This document shows positions 35,193 to 43,878 of a DNA stretch of 64,000 bases, in pieces. The stretch is from Acidobacteriota bacterium (GTDB taxonomy: Bacteria; Acidobacteriota; G020349885): contig CP070701.1 of NCBI GenBank assembly GCA_020349885.1, positions 972,040-1,036,039 on the forward strand. Reading direction: 5' to 3'. The position numbers and the translations under genes are program-made. How positions within the stretch are numbered: position 1 is the first letter of the stretch; every line of letters begins with the position of its first letter. The notes beneath the pieces were generated by a model. The model saw nothing but the letters and a program-made list of their open reading frames with translations, was not told where the DNA came from and did not search any database.

Positions 35193-35501
35193 TTATTTCT
35201 TCGCACGAAGGGTCGCGTCAATGCACCGGAAAATGTCAAGAACACAGGGCGTCAGCAGGCTGTAGTACACCTGGAGGCCGCGCTTCTCGTTCTCGACGAT
35301 GCCGGCTTCCCGGAGAACCGAAAGGTGACGCGACACGGTAGAAATATCGTCGCCCACAAGGTCACGCAGCTCGTACACGCAGCGCTCCCTCCGGGAGAGC
35401 GTATCCAGTATCAGAAGACGCGAGGGGTGGGCAAGGGCCTTCGCCACCTTGACGCGCGCTTCGTAGCGGGAAGTGATCTTACGCTTTCTCGAGTTGCCCA
35501 T
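35193..35501 (-). CDS. ArsR-family repressor of the permease operon
   Basis: A 102-residue winged-helix repressor. The helix-turn-helix DLVGDDISTVSRHLSVLREAGIV is clear, with wing KRGLQVYYSLL. The metal-binding box reads RERCVYELRDL with one cysteine at 41, so it differs from the classical CVC pair; arsenic ligands would have to come from elsewhere. The start is taken at ATG 35501. The promoter places the mRNA 5' end within a few bases of it, so it may be leaderless. An inverted repeat within its own promoter suggests autoregulation. Confidence 0.9.
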   Translation of the reverse strand: MGNSRKRKITSRYEARVKVAKALAHPSRLLILDTLSRRERCVYELRDLVGDDISTVSRHLSVLREAGIVENEKRGLQVYYSLLTPCVLDIFRCIDATLRAKK

Positions 35502-35508
35502 ATCTGTA

Positions 35509-35537
35509 TATTTTACCAAATTGCAAAATAATGTCAA
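35509..35537 (-). promoter_or_regulatory. Promoter with embedded operator, ArsR-permease operon
   Basis: On the minus strand, TTGACA at 35537-35532, a 16-base spacer and TAAAAT at 35515-35510. A perfect six-base inverted repeat, TATTTT / AAAATA with a ten-base centre (35509-35530), fills the spacer and -10, a position where a bound repressor would block polymerase. Confidence 0.6.
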
Positions 35538-35592
35538 CCCCCCCCTTCAAAAACCCGGCACGGCGGCGGACGCGGCTGAAAATGAAAGAGCT

Positions 35593-35621
35593 TTGCCTCC
35601 CCCACCCTTCTCCGCTATGAT
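35593..35621 (+). promoter_or_regulatory. Candidate promoter of ubiD
   Basis: TTGCCT at 35593-35598, a 17-base spacer and TATGAT at 35616-35621. Eight bases separate the -10 from the ATG at 35630, and no ribosome binding site is present, which points to a leaderless mRNA. Confidence 0.5.
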
Positions 35622-35629
35622 AGTTCTCT

Positions 35630-37081
35630 ATGCCCTACGAGAGCCTTCGCGCCTTCGTCGAATTCCTTGAATCCAAAGGCGAGCTCGTCCGCGTCCGCGA
35701 GCGCGTCAGCCCCGTCCTCGAAATCACCGAGATCGCCGACCGCGTGATGAAGCGCGAAGGCCCGGCGCTCCTCTTCGAGAACGTCGAAGGCTCCTCCTTC
35801 CCGCTCCTCATCAACACGTTCGGCTCGAGGAAACGCATGTCGTGGGCGCTCGGAGTGGAGGACATCGAGGAGGCGGCGAAACGCATCGAGGGCCTGATGA
35901 AACTCCAGCCGCCCGAAGGATTCTTGGAAAAATTAAAAATGCTTCCCCTCCTCTCGGAGCTCGGCTCGTACCCGCCGAAGCTCGTCAAGCGCGGCGCCTC
36001 GCAGGACGTGGTCCACGACGAGCCGGACCTCTTCGTGATGCCAGTCCCCCAGTGCTGGCCGCTCGACGGCGGGCGCTACCTCGCGATGACCGAAGTCTTC
36101 TCCAAGGACCCGGACACTGGCATGCGGAACGTCGGGATGTACCGCGTGCAGGTGCTCGACAAGAAGACGTGCGCTATGCACTGGCAGCTCCACAAGGGCG
36201 GCGCGCGGCACTGGCGGCGGGCGAAGGAGCGCGGCGAGCGCATCGAGGCGGCCGTCGCCATGGGCGGCGACCCGGCGGAGATGTTTTCGGCGTCGGCGCC
36301 GCTCCCGGACCCGTTCGACGAGATGATCTTCGCCGGCTTCCTCAGAAAACGCGCCGTCGAGATGGTCAAGTGCAAAACCATAGACGTCGAGGTGCCCGCC
36401 GACTCGGACTTCGTCGTCGAGGGCGTCATCGACCCGAACGAGCCGCTCGTGAAGGAAGGCCCCTTCGGCGACCACCGGGGCTTCTACTCGCTCGAGGACG
36501 ACTACCCGGCCTTCCACGTCACCTGCATCACGCACCGCCGCGACCCCATCTACCCATCGACCATCGTGGGCGCGCCGCCGATGGAGGACAAGTGGATGGG
36601 CTACGCCTCGGTGCGGCTTCTACTTCCGGCCATCCGCATGCTCCTGCCCGAGATCGTGGACATGGCTCTTCCCTGCGAGGGCGCCTTCCACAACCTGGCC
36701 GTCGTCAGCATCAGGAAGCAGTACCCGGGGCACGCGAAGAAGGTGATGCACGCGCTCTGGGGCCTGGGGCAGATGATGTTCCAAAAGATCGTCGTCGTCG
36801 TGGACGAGGACGTGAACGTCGAGGACTGGACGGAGGTGACGTGGCGCGCGACGAGCTCCTTCGACCCCAAGCGCGACCTGGTGCTCGTCGAGGGCCCCGT
36901 GGACGTCCTCGACCATGCGTCCGTTCTGCCCAACTACGGCGGCAAGATGGGCCTCGACTGCACGACGAAGCTTTCTTCAGAGGGCTTCGACCGCCCCTGG
37001 CCGCCGCTCATCAAGATGAGCGACGAGGTCAAGAAGAAGGTGGACGCGATGTGGGAGAAGCTGGGGATTAAGCTCGACTAA
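35630..37081 (+). CDS. ubiD: UbiD family decarboxylase
   Basis: A 483-residue prenyl-FMN-dependent decarboxylase of the UbiD family. ALLFENVEGSSFPLLINTFGS opens the flavin domain, and KEGPFGDHRGFYSLEDDYPAFHV in mid-protein holds the conserved Arg and Glu region of the active site. TRRDPIYPSTIVG-like sequence and a C-terminal DCTTKL domain follow. Length fits the UbiD or menaquinone-type 3-octaprenyl-4-hydroxybenzoate decarboxylase class; the substrate cannot be assigned. UbiX is not nearby. It converges with the ABC ATPase gene and overlaps it by four bases. Confidence 0.92.
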   Translation: MPYESLRAFVEFLESKGELVRVRERVSPVLEITEIADRVMKREGPALLFENVEGSSFPLLINTFGSRKRMSWALGVEDIEEAAKRIEGLMKLQPPEGFLEKLKMLPLLSELGSYPPKLVKRGASQDVVHDEPDLFVMPVPQCWPLDGGRYLAMTEVFSKDPDTGMRNVGMYRVQVLDKKTCAMHWQLHKGGARHWRRAKERGERIEAAVAMGGDPAEMFSASAPLPDPFDEMIFAGFLRKRAVEMVKCKTIDVEVPADSDFVVEGVIDPNEPLVKEGPFGDHRGFYSLEDDYPAFHVTCITHRRDPIYPSTIVGAPPMEDKWMGYASVRLLLPAIRMLLPEIVDMALPCEGAFHNLAVVSIRKQYPGHAKKVMHALWGLGQMMFQKIVVVVDEDVNVEDWTEVTWRATSSFDPKRDLVLVEGPVDVLDHASVLPNYGGKMGLDCTTKLSSEGFDRPWPPLIKMSDEVKKKVDAMWEKLGIKLD

Positions 37082-37809
37082 TCGGCCTCTTCCCGCGTGA
37101 GCGTCAGGAACGCGCTTTCGAGTGCGGGCGAGGGCGCTTTAGCGAGGGCCTTCACCTCGGCGACGGTGCCTTCGGCGATGAGTTTTCCGTGATGGATGAT
37201 GCCGATGCGGGAGCAGAGCGCCTCGACGACCTCGAGGGAATGCGTGCTCATGAAGACCGTGCCGCCCCGCTCGCAGTGCTCGCCCATGAGTCGCTTCACG
37301 ATGGTGATGCCCTCCGGGTCGAGCCCCACGAGCGGCTCGTCCACCACGAGCGCCCTCGGCCGGTGAAGAAGCGCCGCGGCGAAGACCAGCTTCTGCCGCA
37401 TCCCGTGTGAATAGGCTTCAATGAGCTCGTGCCGCCAGTCCCTGAGGCGGAATAATTTCAGAAAATGCTCGATGCGCTCCCTGCGCTCGGCGCCGTCCAC
37501 GCCGTAGAGGTCGGCGGCGAAGTTCAGAAATTCCTCGCCGCGAAGGCGCGTGTAAAGAAACGGCCGGTCGGGAACGAGCCCGATGAGGCGCTTGGCCTCG
37601 ATGGTCTCGCGCGCCATGTCGTGGCCGCACACGAGAACCCGCCCCGCCGTGGGCCGCGCCAGGCCCGCGAGCATGCGCACCGTCGTCGTCTTGCCCGCCC
37701 CGTTGGGGCCCAGGAAGCCGAAAAACTCTCCTTCCTTGATGTGAAGCGAAAGATTGGAGACGGCCTCGAGGTTGCCGTAGCGCTTGCTGACGTTATCTAG
37801 AACGAGCAT
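37078..37809 (-). CDS. ABC transporter ATP-binding protein
   Basis: A 243-residue ABC ATPase. Walker A GPNGAGKTTTVRML, a Q-loop region, the signature YSHGMRQK, Walker B RALVVDEPLVGLD and the switch histidine in FMSTHSLEVVEAL are complete. The sequence type is that of exporters of the ABC-2 class (DrrA/CcmA-like). No membrane partner lies next to it: UbiD converges on one side and an FkbM methyltransferase stands upstream. The permease must be encoded elsewhere. Confidence 0.9.
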   Translation of the reverse strand: MLVLDNVSKRYGNLEAVSNLSLHIKEGEFFGFLGPNGAGKTTTVRMLAGLARPTAGRVLVCGHDMARETIEAKRLIGLVPDRPFLYTRLRGEEFLNFAADLYGVDGAERRERIEHFLKLFRLRDWRHELIEAYSHGMRQKLVFAAALLHRPRALVVDEPLVGLDPEGITIVKRLMGEHCERGGTVFMSTHSLEVVEALCSRIGIIHHGKLIAEGTVAEVKALAKAPSPALESAFLTLTREEAD

Positions 37810-37881
37810 CTCAGAAAATCTCCGCCGCCCCCGCCTGGAGAAACATTGCTTCTTGAAGGTACATGGCTCCGTTAGAGAATC

Positions 37882-38742
37882 TCATGTTCGGGGGCTCCGT
37901 TGCACCATGTAATGACCCGACGAAAAATCCGCGGCGGAATCTATCTCCGTTCGAACGTCCCCGAGGCGAAAGACTCGATAGTTTTCCGATCTCAAGACGG
38001 GCCAAACCTCTTGTCCCGCAGCCGGGCCATGGATCTCGATGACCATCGTGGGCGAGGACTTTTTCAGCAGACGCTTCATTCCTTTAAGCGCCTTGCCTTC
38101 CCCTCCCTCGATATCCATCTTGAGGAAGTCCGGAGCGGGATGCCCCTGCTCGTAGACGAACCGGTCCAGCGTGATGGTTGACACCGTCACCGCATCGAGG
38201 AAACGCTCGTCCTTGTCGCCCAGCCGCCCCATGGCCGTGCTCGCATGGCGCGCGAAGGCCGCATCGCCCTCGGAGTCGGACACGGCGCAAGGCACGGCCG
38301 TCACGTGGCTCATCGAGGGATTGGCCTGCAGTTGCTTGCACAGGCGGTCGTAATTTTCCGCAAGGGGCTCAAAGGAAAACACCTTGCCCCCGGGTCCAGT
38401 CAATCTTCCGAGCAGAAGGGAGAAAAAGCCCACGTGGGCGCCGACATCGTAAGCCACCATTCCCGATCTCACATATTCGCAAAGGACGTTTTGCATCGGG
38501 GCCTCATACGTTCCCAGCCAATAGTGTTTCTCGCGGCGAAGATCCACCCAAAGTGTGCACCCCTTCAGAGTTCCTCCCTGGACGGTCACGAGCACTTCCC
38601 CGGCGGGTGCGAAGCGCGTGAGCAAGACACGCAAAGCACCCGCCAGCCACGGGACGCGATAAACGCCGAGCCGCCACGCCTCGGGAAGGCAGCGACTCAA
38701 CCAGCCGACGGCACGGTGAAGTACGGGAACCCTGGGCGGCAT
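37882..38742 (-). CDS. FkbM family methyltransferase
   Basis: A 286-residue protein with a SAM-binding Rossmann domain of the FkbM type. VAYDVGAHVGFFSLLLGRL is the SAM loop at about residues 106-124, followed by VFSFEPLAENYDRL and DFLKMDIEGGEGKALKGM, the family signature. Members methylate sugars and natural products. The ATG at 38742 is preferred over a TTG 36 bases upstream. It carries no obvious partner genes. Confidence 0.88.
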   Translation of the reverse strand: MPPRVPVLHRAVGWLSRCLPEAWRLGVYRVPWLAGALRVLLTRFAPAGEVLVTVQGGTLKGCTLWVDLRREKHYWLGTYEAPMQNVLCEYVRSGMVAYDVGAHVGFFSLLLGRLTGPGGKVFSFEPLAENYDRLCKQLQANPSMSHVTAVPCAVSDSEGDAAFARHASTAMGRLGDKDERFLDAVTVSTITLDRFVYEQGHPAPDFLKMDIEGGEGKALKGMKRLLKKSSPTMVIEIHGPAAGQEVWPVLRSENYRVFRLGDVRTEIDSAADFSSGHYMVQRSPRT

Positions 38743-38792
38743 CGCGTCATCATAACGCCGCGGTCGAACGGGGGTCAACCGCCGGCGCGGCG

Positions 38793-40850
38793 CTAGGCAA
38801 ACATGACCTGCGCCTTCAGAGCCTTGATCTGGTCGCGGATGGCGGCGGCCTTTTCGAACTCCAGGCGCTCCGCGCAGGCGCGCATCTCGCGCTCCAGGCG
38901 GCCGAGCTCTTTCTCGGCGCCCTGCGTGTCCCCGTAGGCGGCCGCCCCCTCTTCAGGGCTCGGGGCAGGCTTTTCCCGAACGGACGCGGCGGCGCGCCCC
39001 CTCCGTTTCCGCGCCGGGCGTTCCAGGGGCGGCGGGAGCTTGTAATAATCCGTGGCGGCGGCGCTCCCCAGCACCTCCGAGACGGGCTTCTCGATCGAGC
39101 GCGGCGTGATGCCGTGCTCCCGGTTGTACGCCAGCTGCTTGCGGCGGCGGCGCGTGGTTTCCTCCATCGCGTCCCGCATGGAGCGCGTCACGGTCGAGGC
39201 GTACAGAAGAACCTTGCCGCGCACGTTGCGCGCCGCGCGCCCCGCCGTCTGGATGAGCGCCGTCGTGGAGCGGAGAAAACCCTCCTTGTCGGCGTCGAAG
39301 ACGGCCACGAGGGAAACCTCGGGCAGATCCAGTCCCTCGCGAAGAAGATTCACGCCGACGAGCACGTCAAAGTCCCCCTTTCGCAGGCCCCGCAGAATCT
39401 CCACCCTCTCCAGCGTGTCCACTTCCGAATGCAGGTATTTCACCCTGACCCCCACGTTCTCGTAGTAGCGCTTGAGCTCCTCGGCCATCCTCTTCGTGAG
39501 CGTGGTGACGAGAACGCGCTCTTTCCGTCTCACGCGCTCGCGCACCTCGTGGAGAAGGTCGTCCACCTGGCGCTCGACGGGGCGCACCTCGATCTCGGGA
39601 TCCATCAGGCCCGTCGGGCGTATGACCTGCTCGGCAAATTCACCCTTCGTCAGCTTCAATTCGTATGGCCCGGGCGTGGCGGAGACGAAGACGGTCTGGC
39701 CGCGCTTGCGCTCGAACTCCTTGAAGCGAAGGGGGCGGTTGTCAAGCGCCGAAGGCAGGCGGAACCCGTGCTCGACCAGGACGCTTTTGCGGGAGCGGTC
39801 GCCCTCGAACATGCCCCGCAGCTGGGGCAGGCTCTGGTGGCTCTCGTCCACGATGAGAAGAAAGTCTTCGGGGAGATAATCGAGAAGCGTATACGGCGGC
39901 TCTCCGGGCGCACGTCCGTCGAAATGCCTCGAATAGTTCTCGATGCCGTGGCAGTATTGGAGCTCCTGCAGCATTTCGAGGTCGTAGAGGGTGCGCCGTT
40001 CGAGGCGCTCCGCTTCGAGCGCTTTCTCCTGACGGCGCAGCTCCTCGAGGCGCAGGCCGAGCTCGAGGCGGATGGAAGCCAGGGCGTCGTCCAGCCCATG
40101 GGGCCCCGTGACGTAATGCGTTTTCGGATAAATGGAAATTCTTTCCACGTTTTCCATGCGCCGACCGCTCAGGGGATCCACGCGGGCAATGGCGTCCAGC
40201 TCGCTCCCGAAAAACTCAAGCCGATACGCCGCGTCTCCGTAGGAGGGAAGCACCTCCACCGTATCCCCGCGCGCCCGGAAGGAGCCGCGCTCGAGGAAGG
40301 CGTCCTGGCGGCTGTACTGGAGCGAGACGAGAAGATTCAAAAACTCCTCGCGCCCCATCTTCTGTCCGACCTGCACGAGGTGGCGCTGGGCGTAGTAAGA
40401 CTCCGGAGAGCCCAGTCCGTAGATGCAGGAAACGCTCGCGACGATGAGCACGTCGCGGCGCTCGTACACCGAGCGGGTAGCCGAGTGGCGAAGGCGGTCG
40501 ATGTCCTCGTTGATGCGCGCGTCTTTCTCGATGTAGGTGTCCGTCACGGGAAGATAGGCCTCAGGCTGGTAGTAGTCGTAGTAGGAGACGAAATACTCGA
40601 CGGCGTTTTCGGGAAAGAATTCCTTGAATTCCTGAAAGAGCTGCGCCGCGAGCGTCTTGTTGTGGGCGATCACGAGGGTGGAGCGGTTCACCGCCTCCAC
40701 AATCTTGGCTATGGTGTAGGTTTTTCCGGAGCCGGTGACGCCGAGGAGAACCTGGTCGCGCCGCCCTTCACGGATGCCTTCCGCAAGGTCCTGAATGGCC
40801 TGCGGCTGGTCCCCGCAGGGACCATAGGGCGCATGGAGGCGGAAGTTCAT
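38793..40850 (-). CDS. uvrB: Excinuclease ABC subunit B
   Basis: A 685-residue nucleotide excision repair helicase-like protein. It has the [12 protein letters not shown] start, Walker [11 protein letters not shown], the damage-probing beta-hairpin [12 protein letters not shown], the DESHQSLPQ box and helicase motifs V-VI ([22 protein letters not shown]). A C-terminal UVR domain ([24 protein letters not shown]) recruits UvrC. The ATG at 40850 gives the usual [11 protein letters not shown] start; a longer frame to 40946 reads through a palindrome and is unlikely. Confidence 0.96.
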   Translation of the reverse strand: MNFRLHAPYGPCGDQPQAIQDLAEGIREGRRDQVLLGVTGSGKTYTIAKIVEAVNRSTLVIAHNKTLAAQLFQEFKEFFPENAVEYFVSYYDYYQPEAYLPVTDTYIEKDARINEDIDRLRHSATRSVYERRDVLIVASVSCIYGLGSPESYYAQRHLVQVGQKMGREEFLNLLVSLQYSRQDAFLERGSFRARGDTVEVLPSYGDAAYRLEFFGSELDAIARVDPLSGRRMENVERISIYPKTHYVTGPHGLDDALASIRLELGLRLEELRRQEKALEAERLERRTLYDLEMLQELQYCHGIENYSRHFDGRAPGEPPYTLLDYLPEDFLLIVDESHQSLPQLRGMFEGDRSRKSVLVEHGFRLPSALDNRPLRFKEFERKRGQTVFVSATPGPYELKLTKGEFAEQVIRPTGLMDPEIEVRPVERQVDDLLHEVRERVRRKERVLVTTLTKRMAEELKRYYENVGVRVKYLHSEVDTLERVEILRGLRKGDFDVLVGVNLLREGLDLPEVSLVAVFDADKEGFLRSTTALIQTAGRAARNVRGKVLLYASTVTRSMRDAMEETTRRRRKQLAYNREHGITPRSIEKPVSEVLGSAAATDYYKLPPPLERPARKRRGRAAASVREKPAPSPEEGAAAYGDTQGAEKELGRLEREMRACAERLEFEKAAAIRDQIKALKAQVMFA

Positions 40851-40905
40851 GATAGAAGGCGAGAAAGGAACGGCTCCGCCGTTACTTGCCTGCGCAAATC
40901 CCCAT

Positions 40906-40919
40906 CCCGCCATGGCGGG
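40906..40919. repeat. Perfect 14-base palindrome upstream of uvrB
   Basis: CCCGCCATGGCGGG lies in the gap between uvrB and the cNMP-binding gene, with GGGACAAGTC nearby, reminiscent of the REP-like palindromes elsewhere in the window. Confidence 0.5.
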
Positions 40920-40988
40920 GTCAAGGATCCTCGCTCTGCGGGACAAGTCAGCAGAACAGCATTCCTCGTCAAAAGATGCCGCGCCCGA

Positions 40989-41435
40989 TTAAAGCGCCAG
41001 AATGTAGTAGTCGTTCGTACGGCGCAGCTTCTGGCAAAGGTCCAGGAGGAACGCGCCGTAGAGCTTTTTCTCCAATTTGGCGTCCTGCTTGAGAAGTTCC
41101 TCAAAATCCTTTTTGCTGATCTTAAGAAGACCACCGTCCTCGGTGGCCGTGACGGTGGCGGAGCGGGGCTTGTGGTCGATAAGAGAAACCTCTCCGAAGT
41201 GATCGCCGCGGCCGAGGGTGCCCAAAAGCTTCCGGTCGCCGTTGATCTCCTTCGTCACCGCAAAGGTTCCCGACTTGATGATGTAGAGCGCGCCGGCCTG
41301 CGTGTCCTCCACCACGACCTCATCCCCGCGCTTGACTTTCTGGTACGTCACGACGCGCGAGATCTGCACCATTTCCAGTGCGGAAAAATCCTTAAAGAGA
41401 TTCATCTGCTTCAGCAGTCGGGTATCTTCAACCAT
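40989..41435 (-). CDS. Cyclic nucleotide-binding domain protein
   Basis: A 148-residue stand-alone cNMP-binding domain. The beta-barrel pattern VKRGDEVVVEDTQAGALYIIKSG and the phosphate-binding cassette GDHFGEVSLIDHKPRSATV are intact, with the Glu and Arg that contact cyclic nucleotide. No DNA-binding helix-turn-helix follows; the tail is two helices. It therefore probably acts as a sensor for a partner protein. The gene is divergent from the HD-GYP gene. Confidence 0.9.
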   Translation of the reverse strand: MVEDTRLLKQMNLFKDFSALEMVQISRVVTYQKVKRGDEVVVEDTQAGALYIIKSGTFAVTKEINGDRKLLGTLGRGDHFGEVSLIDHKPRSATVTATEDGGLLKISKKDFEELLKQDAKLEKKLYGAFLLDLCQKLRRTNDYYILAL

Positions 41436-41583
41436 GGCGAACCCATGATAATCCTTTGCATCGAAAAAGTAAATGCGAGCGGTCCCGTCTCCCCCGAAAA
41501 GCGGCTCCGCGCACCGGGTCGGAGTTGCTTTTTTCGCCCTTTATGACTACCATAAAAAAATAACATAAAGCAAGGAAAGTGGC

Positions 41584-43437
41584 GTGTTACAGGAAGAGCC
41601 GATAAAAGTTTCTCGCTGGAGCAAACTCGTCTATTCGCTGCTCGGCATGATGGTGCTGGTGGCCATGGTGCCGCTGGCGTACGCGACATGGCGACTGGTC
41701 ACGATCAATAAAGATTCCCTGCAACTCAACTTGAAGGAGTACCAGATGCTTGCGGCGTCCTCCCTGTCAAGCGAGATCGAGCTTTTTTTCGACCGCATAG
41801 AGGCCCAGGTGGAGCAAATCAACACGGCCTTTGAGTGGGGCGGCGAGGTGGTCGGCGCACGCAGCATGTTCGACAAAGCGGCCCAGACCAAGTTCCTCCA
41901 GAGGTATCTGGGACGCGATATGCTTTACATTCGTCTCTCCAATCTTGAGGAAAGGTCCTGGGACGCCACGCTCTTTGAAACGCTCAGCCCGCCTCTTGAG
42001 AAGGAGATCCTTCAAGCCAGCCGGGAGGCGCAACAGGACCGCACCTTCGTGAGTAAGCCGTTTTTCCTGGAACAAGACCTGACGCCCATTCTCATTATGG
42101 GCTTCCCGCTTCATATCCGTGAGCGAAAGGTCGGAGCGCTCGCCACCGTGGTAAGCCTCGAAAGCATCGTCCAAGCCGCCAAACAGCGCGCGCTGACGTC
42201 GGGCTTCACCCTCCACATCGTGGATCACGAGGGGCGCGCCCTCGTGACCACCGCGCTGCGGAGCGGCGCGTCCGAGTTGCCGCCCGGCCATCCCCTGCTG
42301 GAGTCGTTCCTTGAAGCCATGCGGCGCTCCCCCAATACACGCGCATCGACCACGATCCCCTTTGAGCGCGCGGTTCGCCGCGAGGGTCCGGATCAACCCG
42401 ACATCTCCAAGGAGCCGATGGTCGGCACGTTCACCACGATTCCGGCGCTGGGCTGGGGCATTCTGGTCGAAATCGAGCAGGCAAGAGCCTACGCCGCCAT
42501 TCGCGACATGCGCCGAGCCGCCCTCCACATCAGCCTCGCCGTGCTCGGGATTGCCGTCGTGGCCTCGGCGCTTTTGGCGCGCTATCTGACGAACCCGCTT
42601 CGAAGCCTCACGGAAAGCGCGCGGCGGATTGCGTCGGGGGATTTCTCCACGCGCGTCTCCGTGCGCGCCCGAAACGAAATCGGCGTCCTGGCCGACACCT
42701 TCAATAAAATGGCGTCGGACATGGAGGCTTCCATCGAGCGCTTAACACGCATGTCCGAAGAAAACCAAAAGATGTTCATGGGAACCATCCGCGTGCTCAC
42801 GGCGGCCATCGACGCAAAGGACCCCTATACGAGCGGCCACTCCGAGCGCGTCACCCGCTACTCCATGGCCATCGCTAAGCACCTGGGCTTCGATGCCGAG
42901 CAACTGAAGCGCGTGCGCATCGGGGCCCTTCTTCATGACGTGGGAAAAATCGGCATCGAGGACGCCATTCTGGGAAAGACTTCCCAGCTCGACGACGAAG
43001 AGTTCGAAATCATGAAGCAGCACCCGGAAAAAGGGGCGCGCATCATGGCGCAAATCGAGCCCCTCCGGGACGTTGTGGGCGCCATCCGCTACCACCATGA
43101 GCGCTACAGCGGAGGCGGCTATCCCACTGGGGTAAGCGGCGATAACATTCCCCTCATCGCCCGCATCATCGCCGTGGCCGACACGTTCGACGCCATGACG
43201 ACGGAGCGCCCCTACCAGAAAGCGTTTACGCTCGATTACGCGACGGCCAAAATTTACGAGCTGCGCGGCTCGAAGTATGATCCCAAAGTGGTGGAGGCCC
43301 TGGTGAAAGCCTATCGCGCGGGTGACATCAAGGAGGGAATGCGCGATTCCGTTTTCGAGCAGAGCGAGGGTGAAGGCGGGTCCGGCGCCGCCAAGCCCGC
43401 CTCCACGCCAAGCGCCGCCGCGCCTACCAACAAGTAG
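41584..43437 (+). CDS. HD-GYP domain cyclic di-GMP phosphodiesterase with sensor
   Basis: A 617-residue membrane sensor enzyme. A helix at about residues 17-38 is followed by an extracytoplasmic Cache-like domain (about 40-305), a second helix (about 318-340) and a HAMP domain (SLTESARRIASGDFSTR and on). The catalytic HD-GYP domain (about 405-590) has HSERVTRYS, LLHDVGKIGI, RYHHERYSGGGYPTG and ADTFDAMTTERPYQKA, all metal ligands present. GTG start with AAGGAA seven bases upstream. The C-terminal alanine/proline tail is low complexity. It links external signals to c-di-GMP breakdown. Confidence 0.92.
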   Translation: MLQEEPIKVSRWSKLVYSLLGMMVLVAMVPLAYATWRLVTINKDSLQLNLKEYQMLAASSLSSEIELFFDRIEAQVEQINTAFEWGGEVVGARSMFDKAAQTKFLQRYLGRDMLYIRLSNLEERSWDATLFETLSPPLEKEILQASREAQQDRTFVSKPFFLEQDLTPILIMGFPLHIRERKVGALATVVSLESIVQAAKQRALTSGFTLHIVDHEGRALVTTALRSGASELPPGHPLLESFLEAMRRSPNTRASTTIPFERAVRREGPDQPDISKEPMVGTFTTIPALGWGILVEIEQARAYAAIRDMRRAALHISLAVLGIAVVASALLARYLTNPLRSLTESARRIASGDFSTRVSVRARNEIGVLADTFNKMASDMEASIERLTRMSEENQKMFMGTIRVLTAAIDAKDPYTSGHSERVTRYSMAIAKHLGFDAEQLKRVRIGALLHDVGKIGIEDAILGKTSQLDDEEFEIMKQHPEKGARIMAQIEPLRDVVGAIRYHHERYSGGGYPTGVSGDNIPLIARIIAVADTFDAMTTERPYQKAFTLDYATAKIYELRGSKYDPKVVEALVKAYRAGDIKEGMRDSVFEQSEGEGGSGAAKPASTPSAAAPTNK

Positions 43438-43455
43438 AAAGCACTGAAAAAAACA

Positions 43456-43830
43456 ATGCCGACACCAATCCGCGTCGTCGTGGGATCGGTAACGTTGGAC
43501 GCCGAGCTTTCCGACACCCCATGCGCCAGGGCCGTCGCCGAGGCGCTTCCCATCGAAGCCTCAATCAGCACGTGGGGCGATGAATTCTATTTTAGCGTCC
43601 CCGTCCGCCAGTCCGCCGACGACACGGCGACGCTCGAGGTCAAGGTCGGCGACATCGGTTACTGGCCGCCGGGCGAGGCGCTGGCCATTTTCTTCGGTCC
43701 CACGCCCGCGAGCACGGGCGACGATCCCGTTCCGGCGAGCGAGGTGAACGTGGTGGGCCGCGTTCTCGGCGACGCGCGCTCGCTCAAAAACATCGCCCGC
43801 GAGCGCCTCATCCGCATCGAGCGGTCTTAG
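43456..43830 (+). CDS. Cyclophilin-like fold protein
   Basis: A 124-residue protein of the small cyclophilin-like family (Cyclophil_like), with ISTWGDEFYFSVPV, VGDIGYWPPGEALAIFFGPTPAS and EVNVVGRVLGD in order. Members share the peptidyl-prolyl isomerase barrel but lack a proven isomerase activity. It lies 18 bases after the HD-GYP gene on the same strand, so the two may be co-transcribed. Confidence 0.88.
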   Translation: MPTPIRVVVGSVTLDAELSDTPCARAVAEALPIEASISTWGDEFYFSVPVRQSADDTATLEVKVGDIGYWPPGEALAIFFGPTPASTGDDPVPASEVNVVGRVLGDARSLKNIARERLIRIERS

Positions 43831-43836
43831 CATTAA

Positions 43837-43873
43837 AAGAAAAACGCCCTGCCCCCTCCTTCCGGCGGGCGCT
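43837..43873 (-). terminator. Candidate terminator after mnmE
   Basis: On the minus strand, GCGCCC, a GC-rich interior and GGGCGT form a stem, followed by TTTTCTTTT. It lies between the convergent mnmE and cyclophilin-like genes. Confidence 0.45.
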
Positions 43874-43878
43874 CCCTC

